Assembly: GCA_964571815.1 (NCBI GenBank)
Contig: CAZNDN010000051.1
Span: forward strand, 1 to 25,947
Source: CAZNDN01 sp964571815
Lineage (GTDB): Bacteria > Fibrobacterota > Chitinivibrionia > Chitinivibrionales > WJKA01
DNA length: 25,947 nt
Direction: 5' to 3'
The notes beneath the pieces were generated by a model. The model was given only the letters and a program-made list of their open reading frames with translations, searched no databases and was not told where the DNA came from. Shown here piece after piece: positions 1 to 9,000 of this stretch. Both the position numbers and the translations under genes were made by a program. Position 1 is the first letter of the stretch; every line of letters begins with the position of its first letter.

Positions 1-1
1 C

Positions 2-3000
2 TACGCGGGGATGCAGTATATCCGGACGGCCAACAACGACAAGGAGGATACGAGGGAGAGCTTTCTCCGGTTCGATATCGACGGCCCGGCAAATGTCTAC
101 GTTGCCTACCGTGACGGCCACAAGACCTCGACAACGCTGCCGACATGGCTGCGGAGCTGGGCACCAACAAGTGATACGTTGAGCGCCGACGGTGACTATG
201 GAGTTTTTTTCAAGTCATTCACCGCCGGCACCGTTGACCTGGGCGGAAATCAGCAGGGAGGCGGCTCGGGCAACAGCATGTACTTGGTGTTTGTGGAGCG
301 GCGCCGGACGACTACCGGGAGAATCCGTTGGACGGGCGGTGGTGTCGACAACAGCGCCGGGACCGCACTGAACTGGGAAGGCTCACGTGTGCCGGCCGCG
401 GGGGATACGATCGTTCTCGACGGTACGTCGAGCAAGGACGTGACCTGGGACCTCGATATCGAACTCGGCGCATGGGAGCAGCTCAGCGGCTACACCGGCA
501 CGGTCACGATCGGCACCCGTTATGCGGGCGGCTTCGATACCCTGCACATTGCCGGTGATATGACCATCGATGGGGGCAAACTCACGCACACGGATAATTC
601 CAACGCCGCAACCTATCTGCTGTGCCTCGATATCGGCGGCGATCTTACCGTGGGCGCCGGCGACAGCATCGATGTAACGGGCCGGGGGTATGATGCCAAC
701 TACGGACCCGGGCTCACGTGCCCCTCGGCTCCCTGCTACGATCGTGACGGCTCCGGACACGGGGGAATCGGCGCTGAATACGATAACCGGGGAAGTCCGA
801 GTTCATCAACCTACGGTTCCATTGTCGCTCCCTGTTCGTTGGGCACGGGGGGTAATTACAGCGAGAATTCCTCTACGGGCGGTGGGTGTGTCATCCTGAG
901 CGTTGGCGGGACGGTTGCGCTCGACGGAGTCATTACCGCTGAGCCCGGGCCTGGGAAGTGGTCGGGCGGTTCGGGGGGAAGCATCTTGATTACCGCCGGT
1001 TCGGTATCGGAGCAATCAGGTGGCTACGTTCTTGCGCGCTCCAACGGGCAGGGTACTACGAACACCTGTGGGGGAGGCGGAAGGATCGCCGTGAAGCTCT
1101 CCGGCTCCGGCAACTACGGCAACCTCTCCTTCGATGCGTCCTCGTTCGGCAATGGTACCGCCTCGTATGTCGGCGCCGCGGGAACGGTCTACCGTGAAGG
1201 CAGCGCGCAGAGCGGCGGCGGAGGTACGATTCTCGTCCACAACAACGGAAACGTGCCTGCCTCGCCTGCCGACTCCCATTTTACGACGCTCGGCGCGACG
1301 GCCGGGGCGTTCAACGACAACCTGGATAATGCCGAAGTGAGCGTCGGGGGCCGGGCAATTCTTGCGCTCACCGCCGACGAAACCGTGGAGAAGCTCTCCC
1401 TGGCCGCCGGCACGTATATCGTGCCGCGCGGGTATACATTGATTGTGCGGGAGCTGGACACCGCGGGGGTCGCGCTTTCCTCCGGTACTTACACCGCCGC
1501 GGACCTCGGTGCCTTTGTCAAGGGAGCCGGGTCAGTCCAGGTGCGCGGCGATCCGGTTGCCCCCACCATCGTGGCCGACCCCGAGCCCGTGACCGTTCAG
1601 GAGGGCCGCCCGGCCTCCTTCACCGTCGCCGCCAACGGGTATCCGACACCNNNNNNNNNNNNNNNNNNNNNNNNNNNNNNNNNNNNNNNNNNNNNNNNNN
1701 NNNNNNNNNNNNNNNNNNNNNNNNNNNNNNNNNNNNNNNNNNNNNNNNNNGGAGACACGGTCGGCGACAGCTCTTCGCTGGTGATCGTTCCACAGTCGCA
1801 GGCCGCATGGGACGGCAACCGTTACTACTGTGTCGTGAGCAACACCCGGGGAAGCGCGGCAAGCGATACGGTGCGGCTGCGCGTGGTAACGCCGGTCCGG
1901 GCGGCGTTCGGGGCGGAGCCGACACGGAGTCAGGATTCGTTGACCACTGTCTTCACCGACAGCTCCACCGGTTCGATCACGAACTGGATATGGTCTTTCG
2001 GCGACGGCGACTCGGCGACCTATACGGCCGCCGACAAGAAGACTACCCTTACCCACATCTATCGTGAAGAAGGGGAATATGTCTGTTCCCTGGTGGTGGT
2101 GGGTGAAGGGCCGGCGGGAGTGGATACGGCGGTTTCGGAGAAGCTGGTGGTGTATCCGCCTACCGACAACCCCCTCACGCTCTCTGCACGCTTCCTTGCG
2201 GCGGACCGCATTGAAGTCCAAATCAGCGGCGCGGACATGATCAACACCAACCCGATTACGGGCCCGACCGCCGATCGCGTGGGGGTGTGGATCAACCGGG
2301 AAGGGGATGAGATCGATACCGCATCCGACCCGCGTGTCGCGACCTTTGAGCGTGCAACCATGGTGGAATCGTCGCCGTATGTCGCGGTTGTCAACGTGTC
2401 CCCCTCGCTCTTGCCGATACACCGGCGCTATCGCGTCTGGGTCTCCCCTCTCTGGGAACACGGACCCAGCGTGTATAACCCGGTGAATGCCGCCGAAGTG
2501 GTCATGAAACCGCTGAACGCGCTCGGTCTGAAGGGAACGTTTGTCGGCTGCCCGGGCACGCCCGATACCATTGCACTCACGATCGATTCTCTGGAGTGGG
2601 CGCGTGTGCGGGTGGACAAAACCGCCGGCGTGGACTCCGTCGGCGTTGAAAGTGTGATCCTTTCGTGGGGAATTGCCGGTGGTGAGGTTGTCGGTTCCGA
2701 CACGTTGTCGCCGGCGCAACTCGGCACCACACCGTACACGTGGCGGATCCGGAACCAGGTTTTCTACGGCGATACGCAGCAGGTCTTTGCCCGCGCCGTG
2801 CAGCATGCGTTCAACGGTTTGACCAGCGATCCGATCGAGACGCAATTCTACGTCGGATGGCCGCGGCCGGGCAATCCGGTTGCGGATATGCGGGCGGAGG
2901 CGGTGCTGTCCAGCCGCGTGCGTCTCAACTGGCGATGGCAGGGCTCAACGGAGGGGATCGACCAGGTCCTGCTGTGGCAGAGCGAATCCCCACTGCCCGC

Positions 3001-5683
3001 GGACAATCCCGACATAACGGCCACGTTTCCGCCGGAGACCCTGAATGTAACGGACACCACGTACCTGGTGACGGGGCTGACCAGGGAAACACGCTACTAC
3101 TTCGGTATCCAGGTTCGGAAGAATCTTGTGGCCTCCCTTATCACATCGGCCGCCTCGGCAAGCGATTCCACTCCTACCTTCACAAATCAGGATCCCGTAC
3201 CCAACACGGTGGCTATCGACACGGCCTGGTTCGACCGGGCCACCAACGGGATTCGCGTGCGGTGGCGGGTCGACACACTCAGCGGTATCGAGCTGGAATG
3301 GGGAATACACCATGCCCTTACGGCCGCCGGCGTTGCCGATTCGGCCGACGAACCCCGGGGAAGTGTGGTGGACATGGTGCGCGAGACTACGCTTGTTCGG
3401 CTCGATGAAGTTCGTTTCGATACAACGTACTACGTGGGAATCTGGCTGCGGGGGCTCGACGGCCCGTGGTCGCCACCCACCGATTCTTCCACGTATTCGG
3501 TGCGAAGCCCCACCTTCACCTGGGAAGGGATCAGCTACTTTCCCCGGGGGGATACCGTGCGGGCGTTCAACGGCAATGTTATCCTGCGGAAGGATTCGAC
3601 GTACACGTACGAATTCCCCATCGACGATACGCTTGATTACTACACCCCGTCCGATTCGACGCCGGGACTGGTTCCCGTGGCCATCGGGGTATCCATGCGC
3701 AAGGGAGTGGAGTCCGACCGTCAGAAGCTTTTCGTTGGACTGCGCCTGGACTCATCAGCCCTCGGGGGGCGCTCCACCCGAAAAGTGGCCATGTTTCGCA
3801 ATGTTGGCGGCCTCTGGCGAGTCGAGCACGGTTCGTTCGTGGAAGGGGGCTACGTGTGGGTCAAGACCGCCTCTTTCGGGGACGGGGACAAGCCCGTGCC
3901 GTTTGTGGCCATGCTCGATACGGTCAGGCCTGCAATTACCCTGCCTGATTCCGGCACGGTTGCGCGGGCGGATTCGGCGCTGACCGACAGGCTTCAGGTG
4001 CGGGACAACTGCGCCAACGTAGTATGGAAGCTCTCTTACGCGCGCGACGATGAGCCGTTTGCGGAGGAGCGCACGGCCGAAGGGGAGGTGTGCGGATCGT
4101 GCGATTCGGTGGACGGTGTTTCGTGGACGATTCCGGGCGCCTACGTAACCGAGCGAACGGGTGTGCGGGCGTTTCTTGTGGTCTCCGACGGTGTTCATTT
4201 CGATACCATCAACGTGTCACACCGGGCTCGCCGGAGCAATTCCGATGCCGTGACGACCGAGAAGATGGAGTGGGTGCCGATTTCGGCTACTGCTCGCCTG
4301 GACAACCCCGCGGCGTCGTCGGCACTCCGAAACCTTGCGGGGCTGGGGGGGGAGGAATGGACCTACGACACCGAGCGTTTCAGACTTTTCCGCTGGGCGC
4401 TGACGGAAAGCAACGCGGGGAACGACGATCGCTGGGTCGAATACGGGGAAGCCGGGGACGAGCTTTTTGCGTTCGAGCCCGGCAGGCTCTTCTGGGTGAA
4501 GACGCGTCAACGTGTTCCGGTAGGCCTGGGAAGTGCTACGACCCTGTCGCTGAAAGACAGTTTTTCGGTGTCGCTGCCGGCCGCGGAGTGGACCGACATG
4601 GCGCTTCCGTACCGATTCGACATACGCGTTGCGGATATCCTGCGGGCAACGCGGACCACGAACCAGAGGCTGGAGTTCTACGAGTGGGAACGGACGGAAT
4701 ACACTGAGTTCGGCACGACAAACACGTTCTATACAACGGTGCCCCTGTATATACCGGGTATCCCCGGTGTGGACGATTCAACGAAGGTGATGCGGTCGGC
4801 GCTGCTTGGCGGTCATTCCATTTACAATGCTTCTTCCAGCGAAGTGCGATTGCGGATACCGCCGACTCCCGCGTCGGTTTCATCCGTGAGGCCCGCGGCA
4901 AAGCGAAGCGGGGGCGGGGAAGACGGGGCGAAGCGGTGGAGCGTACAGCTCATCTCCCGGACCTCGTCGGGAAGACCGCTGAACACGGTGTACTGCGGCT
5001 ATGTCGCCGGCTCGGACCGCCGCCGGAGCACCTACTATGCCTGTGCTCCGTCGCGGAGTCGCCAGTCGGTGCGCGTGTGCGACCCGTCGACGGGAAGACT
5101 TCACGGTCACGGAATTCGTCACGGCATGAAACGAGGCGGCTGTGCCTACCGGATAGCCTTCTGCAACGAAGCTTCCGAAGCCCGTACGCTGCACTGCCGG
5201 GTGCGCGAGGCCGCACGGCTGCCGGAGGATATGGTGATACGACTGATTGATCCGGCGACGACAACCGTATCGGATGGGACTGAAGAGATCGGTGTTGCGG
5301 TCGAGGGGAACGCGCGCCGGGAACGATTTCTGCTCGTGGGCACCGAAGCCTTCTGTGCGTCGTTCGGTGAGATGATCGCTTCCATGCCGGCCGATTTCGT
5401 CGGGTGCCGTTACAATCGCGCGGGTGCTCTTGTTGAGCTGCGCTACAGCGTACCGTGGGTGGATATCGCGGAAGTAGAGTTCTCGGCGTTCGACATGCGG
5501 GGCCGTGTCGTATGGCGTCGAAGCGTTACTCCCGGTCGTGGCGGTCACCACACGCTTGTGTGGAACACGCACCGCGAAGGCCGTCGGCCGGCCGCCGGCG
5601 TGTATGTCGTTCGCATGAGCGTACGATCCACGGGTGGAGAACTCAAAGGCCGTTTCAAGCAACGATTGAGTATCGTTCCGTGA
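2..5683 (+). CDS. Giant modular surface protein, gene 1 (5' partial, spans assembly gap)
   Basis: The reading frame is open from the left edge (codon phase begins at base 2) to the TGA at 5681-5683, so the true N-terminus lies outside the window; the ATG at 11 is internal. Bases 2-300 encode a beta-rich module with the signature VYVAYRDG...LPTWL...GTVDLGGN. Bases 300-1260 encode a glycine-rich, solenoid-like stretch with GGSGGSILI and CGGGGRIAV motifs. An Ig-like domain (from about 1555) enters the N gap, and the end of a second Ig-like domain (RYYCVVSN) follows it. A PKD domain with WSFGDG spans about 1892-2160. Two FN3-like domains lie at about 2867-3175 and 3200-3530. The rest is the family's conserved C-terminal region, ending in a FlgD-like sorting domain (about 5430-5680, with FDMRGRVVWR and AGVYVVRM). 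From 1892 on it matches gene 2 closely. Probable role: secreted or surface-attached binding protein. Substrate unknown. Confidence 0.93.
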   Translation, partial: YAGMQYIRTANNDKEDTRESFLRFDIDGPANVYVAYRDGHKTSTTLPTWLRSWAPTSDTLSADGDYGVFFKSFTAGTVDLGGNQQGGGSGNSMYLVFVERRRTTTGRIRWTGGGVDNSAGTALNWEGSRVPAAGDTIVLDGTSSKDVTWDLDIELGAWEQLSGYTGTVTIGTRYAGGFDTLHIAGDMTIDGGKLTHTDNSNAATYLLCLDIGGDLTVGAGDSIDVTGRGYDANYGPGLTCPSAPCYDRDGSGHGGIGAEYDNRGSPSSSTYGSIVAPCSLGTGGNYSENSSTGGGCVILSVGGTVALDGVITAEPGPGKWSGGSGGSILITAGSVSEQSGGYVLARSNGQGTTNTCGGGGRIAVKLSGSGNYGNLSFDASSFGNGTASYVGAAGTVYREGSAQSGGGGTILVHNNGNVPASPADSHFTTLGATAGAFNDNLDNAEVSVGGRAILALTADETVEKLSLAAGTYIVPRGYTLIVRELDTAGVALSSGTYTAADLGAFVKGAGSVQVRGDPVAPTIVADPEPVTVQEGRPASFTVAANGYPTXXXXXXXXXXXXXXXXXXXXXXXXXXXXXXXXXXGDTVGDSSSLVIVPQSQAAWDGNRYYCVVSNTRGSAASDTVRLRVVTPVRAAFGAEPTRSQDSLTTVFTDSSTGSITNWIWSFGDGDSATYTAADKKTTLTHIYREEGEYVCSLVVVGEGPAGVDTAVSEKLVVYPPTDNPLTLSARFLAADRIEVQISGADMINTNPITGPTADRVGVWINREGDEIDTASDPRVATFERATMVESSPYVAVVNVSPSLLPIHRRYRVWVSPLWEHGPSVYNPVNAAEVVMKPLNALGLKGTFVGCPGTPDTIALTIDSLEWARVRVDKTAGVDSVGVESVILSWGIAGGEVVGSDTLSPAQLGTTPYTWRIRNQVFYGDTQQVFARAVQHAFNGLTSDPIETQFYVGWPRPGNPVADMRAEAVLSSRVRLNWRWQGSTEGIDQVLLWQSESPLPADNPDITATFPPETLNVTDTTYLVTGLTRETRYYFGIQVRKNLVASLITSAASASDSTPTFTNQDPVPNTVAIDTAWFDRATNGIRVRWRVDTLSGIELEWGIHHALTAAGVADSADEPRGSVVDMVRETTLVRLDEVRFDTTYYVGIWLRGLDGPWSPPTDSSTYSVRSPTFTWEGISYFPRGDTVRAFNGNVILRKDSTYTYEFPIDDTLDYYTPSDSTPGLVPVAIGVSMRKGVESDRQKLFVGLRLDSSALGGRSTRKVAMFRNVGGLWRVEHGSFVEGGYVWVKTASFGDGDKPVPFVAMLDTVRPAITLPDSGTVARADSALTDRLQVRDNCANVVWKLSYARDDEPFAEERTAEGEVCGSCDSVDGVSWTIPGAYVTERTGVRAFLVVSDGVHFDTINVSHRARRSNSDAVTTEKMEWVPISATARLDNPAASSALRNLAGLGGEEWTYDTERFRLFRWALTESNAGNDDRWVEYGEAGDELFAFEPGRLFWVKTRQRVPVGLGSATTLSLKDSFSVSLPAAEWTDMALPYRFDIRVADILRATRTTNQRLEFYEWERTEYTEFGTTNTFYTTVPLYIPGIPGVDDSTKVMRSALLGGHSIYNASSSEVRLRIPPTPASVSSVRPAAKRSGGGEDGAKRWSVQLISRTSSGRPLNTVYCGYVAGSDRRRSTYYACAPSRSRQSVRVCDPSTGRLHGHGIRHGMKRGGCAYRIAFCNEASEARTLHCRVREAARLPEDMVIRLIDPATTTVSDGTEEIGVAVEGNARRERFLLVGTEAFCASFGEMIASMPADFVGCRYNRAGALVELRYSVPWVDIAEVEFSAFDMRGRVVWRRSVTPGRGGHHTLVWNTHREGRRPAAGVYVVRMSVRSTGGELKGRFKQRLSIVP
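1651..1750. other. Assembly gap of 100 N inside gene 1
   Basis: Exactly 100 N, the usual placeholder for a gap of unknown size. The frame is kept across it because 100 leaves the same remainder modulo 3 as the expected length. In gene 2 the stretch between the corresponding flanks (after NPRP, before GDTVGTGSS) is about 95 residues, so roughly 285 bases are probably missing. The lost part would be the rest of the first Ig-like domain and most of the second. Confidence 0.97.
4250..4314 (+). repeat. 65-bp tract identical to 10043-10107 (gene 1/gene 2 paralogue identity)
   Basis: These 65 bases match 10043-10107 base for base, including third codon positions, while flanking DNA of the two genes differs at many synonymous sites. 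The tract encodes the start of the conserved module beginning TTEKMEWVPISA. It could be recent gene conversion or a remnant of recent duplication. Confidence 0.9.
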
Positions 5684-5833
5684 TGTTTCGAGCGGGGTCC
5701 GCGCGCCTGCCTCGGGTGGCCTCAACATGCGACCGCGGCCCGCTCGGGCGGGGTCGACGATGGTGTCGCAACCTCCCGGATGACGCCATTGGGCATCGGC
5801 TCCCAAGTGTCTCTGTTGAGGACTGCCACTGCG

Positions 5834-5851
5834 GCAAAACGTAAATTTTGC
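5834..5851. promoter_or_regulatory. AT-rich palindrome upstream of gene 2
   Basis: GCAAAA and TTTTGC form a perfect 6-bp inverted repeat around a 6-base loop (CGTAAA), in an otherwise GC-rich region and directly before a TAGAAT hexamer. It may be a protein-binding site or a weak terminator of gene 1. On the + strand the right arm gives a TTTT run, but the stem is AT-rich and weak. Function is undetermined. Confidence 0.3.
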
Positions 5852-6030
5852 AATAGAATGGGCCAATTTCGTCGGGTCGATTCCGTTAGCATCGGGACAG
5901 CGATCAGGGGCCCGGCCTGCCGGCGGGCACGCGGTTGAGATATGCGGAAACGCCTCATCCGGCAACACTCGGGCGTGGCGTGAAGGCCCCGGCCCGACGG
6001 GAACGCACGCGAGTACCTTCGACAGTGGGA

Positions 6031-6035
6031 AAGGA
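6031..6035 (+). promoter_or_regulatory. Ribosome binding site of gene 2 (decides the start)
   Basis: AAGGA lies 8 bases before the ATG at 6044 but only 2 bases before the in-frame GTG at 6038. The normal spacing favours ATG 6044, which shortens the longest reading by two codons. Confidence 0.65.
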
Positions 6036-6043
6036 TCGTGAGA

Positions 6044-9000
6044 ATGGTGAAGGGTACGGCATTCCGGATCAAACTGAGCGCCATTATGCTGGTGGTATCG
6101 GCAACGTATCACACCACGGCGGCCGCCGATTACGCGGAATTCGCTCGTGCCCGGGCGTGCACCCTCAAAACGTCGGGGCTGGGCCTCGGCGGCGTTGTAC
6201 GTGACTTCCCCGTACTGGTTCGGTTGAATGCAGCCGACAACAGAGAGGTTTTCGAGAATGCGCGGCCCGACGGGTGCGATATTCGCTTTTCAAAATCCGA
6301 CGGGCAGACCCCGCTTCCCTTCGAGCTCGAGCGCTGGGATGTCACCGGGACCGACTCGGTTGCCGAATTCTGGGTGCTGCTCGATACCATCTCGCCCGAC
6401 AATGACGCGCAGCATATTCTCATGCATTTCGGCAACAGTGCCGCTTCCACCGACGTCTCCGCCGATTCGCTGGTATTCAACGGGGGTAACGGGTTCGTGG
6501 GCGTGTGGCATTTCGGGTCCGCGGATGCTCTCGGGGATGCCACCGGCAACGGCTATGGCGGCACCAACTACGGGTCGGCCGCACTGACTTCGGGCAGCCT
6601 CATCGGCCATGGACGCGAGTTTGACGGGACTGACGATTACATCGATGTACCGGGTTTTCCGGACGATGCTGTCGTAGACAGGTTGACAATCTCGAGCTGG
6701 GTCAACCTGGATGATCAAAGCGACTGGAGAGAGATCGTCGCAAAGGCCGACACCGACTACAAATCCGGTAGCTATGGCTTGCGCAAGAGTAATATGGACG
6801 CTCCCGTGTTCACGGTCGACATATCCGGAGACATGAAGCGAGAAATCGGTTCCGGCACGTTGGCCGACGACGGGAACACCTGGGTGTACCTTGCCGGAGT
6901 GCTTGACGGGTCCTACCAGCGGTTGTACATGGATGGAGCAGAGGTGAGCAGCCGACCGGAGTCGGGCAGCATCAAAACCACGGCCAACAGTCTCAATTTC
7001 GCCCGCAGGAGCGACAACCCTTCCAGACTGCTCGATGGTCGGCTTGATGAGATCCGCATTTCAAAGATCGGACGCTCGCCCGACTGGATCACCCTTTGCT
7101 ATCACACGCAAAAACCCAACGCAAACGCGGTGTCGTTCGGCCCGGTTGTCGACAAAGGCCCGAGCGCCCCGCAAATCCTCTCGCAACCGCAGCCGCTGAG
7201 TGTACAGGAAGGGCGGGAGGCCTCGTTCAGTGTCGGCGCAATCGGCAACCCGCGGCCTTCCTACCAGTGGCAAAAAAACGGTGTAGACCTGCAGGGGGCT
7301 ACGCTGAGCACCTACACGATCCCGAGCGCCACGTTCGACGACAGCGGTGCCTACCGCTGCGCGGTGACCAACTCGGAAGGGACCGTCACCTCGGCGGGCG
7401 CAACGCTGACCGTGCAGGCGGCACCGCCGGTGATACGGTCCGTGGCTCCGCTGGACACCCTCATCGCCGTGGGCACCACCGTTACGTTCACGGTCGATGC
7501 CGGCGGCACGGCTCCCTTGAGCTACTCGTGGATTACCATGGAGGGCGACACGGTCGGCACCGGTTCATCACTGGTGATTACGCCGCAATCGCAGGCTGCG
7601 TACGACGGCAACCGCTACTACTGCGCGGTGTCCAACGCGCGGGGGAGCGTCGAAAGCGACACGGTCATCCTCCGGGTCGTGACACCGGTTCGAGCCGCGT
7701 TCGGCGCCGAGCCGACACGGGCACAGGACTCGCTGCAAACCATATTCACCGACAGCTCCACCGGATCGATCCTGGAGTGGCGCTGGTATTTCGGCGACGG
7801 CGATTCGACCAGGTATACCCCCACCGAGAAACCGTCGTTGCTGAGCCATCTCTACCGGGAGGAAGGAGAATACGTCTGCTCGCTTATTGTGGTAGGGCAA
7901 GGGCCCGCCGGCAGGGATACGGCCGTGTCCGAAAAGCTTGCCGTCTTTCCTCCCACCGACAACCCTCTGACGCTGACCGGCCGTTTTCTGGCGGCCGACC
8001 GCATTGAAGTCGGTATCAGCGGAGCCGAATCGATCAACACCAATCCGGTGCTCGGCCCGACCGCGAGCAGGGCAGGGTTGTGGGTCAACCGTGAGGGCGG
8101 AGATATCGATACCGCCGCCGATCCGCGTGTGGCCGTGTTCGAGCGTTCGGCAATGGTTCAGTCGTCGCCGTTTGTTGCCGTTGTCAACGTACCTCCCTCA
8201 CTGCTGCCCGTGCACCGGCGGTACCGGCTGTGGGTGTCGCCCCTGTGGGAAAGCGGGCCGGGCAGGTACAACGTAAGCAATGCGACCGAAGTGGTCATGA
8301 AGCCGGTGAATGAGCTGCGGCTGACCGGCGTCTTTGCCGGGTGTCCGGGCACACCCGACTCGATTGCGCTCAATACCGATTCACTGCAGTGGGCTCGTGT
8401 GCGCGTGGAGCGCACCGGCACGGTCGACACGGTGGGTGTGGAGCAAGTGGCCTTGTCGTGGGGGTTTGCGGGAGGTGATGTGCTGGGTACCGACACGCTG
8501 ACCCCCGCGCAACTCGGATCGTCTCCGTACACCTGGACGATCCGCAACGAAGCCTTCTTCGGCGACACTCAGCAGGTTTTTGCCCGCACGGTGCAGGTTG
8601 CTTCCAACGGCTTGACAAGCGATCAGGTCGAGACGAAATTCTACGTCGGATGGCCCCGTCCGGCCAACCCGATTGCCGATATGCGGGCGGAGGCGGTGCT
8701 GTCAAGCCGCGTGCGGCTCACCTGGCGCTGGGCGGGAGCAACCGAGGGAATCGCGCAGGTGCTGCTGTGGCAGAGCAAGAGCCCGCTTCCCGGCAACAAA
8801 CCCGATATTTCCACGGAGTTTCCGCCGGAAACGCTGCAGGTAACGGACACTACCCGGCTGGTAACCGGCTTGAACCGGGAGACGCGGTACTATTTCGGCG
8901 TACAGGTTCAAAAAAACCTCCTGCGGTCGCTCATTACGACAGGGGCGTCGACGAGCGACTCCACGCCGACATTCACCAACCAGGACTCGGTTCCCAACAC

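Larger units (their letters stand above)
5684..6043. other. Intergenic region between genes 1 and 2 (360 bp)
   Basis: No convincing gene on either strand; the short open frames here are extensions or shadows of frames overlapping genes 1 and 2. It contains a hairpin with a TCGG loop at 5739-5752 (CCCGC/GCGGG), 55 bp after the gene 1 stop and without a T-tract, which is a weak terminator candidate. It also holds the AT-rich palindrome at 5834-5851 and a TAGAAT hexamer at 5854-5859 that might be a -10 element, though no good -35 is in place. A GCG-GAAA-CGC hairpin lies near 5944. The length argues that gene 2 has its own promoter. Confidence 0.6.

Noticed and set aside
1532..2845. Long antisense open frame of over 400 codons opposite gene 1
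   Set aside because: Its product is Arg/His/Gly-rich low-complexity sequence with no recognisable domain, and it lies exactly opposite a clearly conserved gene. High GC produces such shadows; the same holds for 4880-6112 and 23582-24775 on the - strand.
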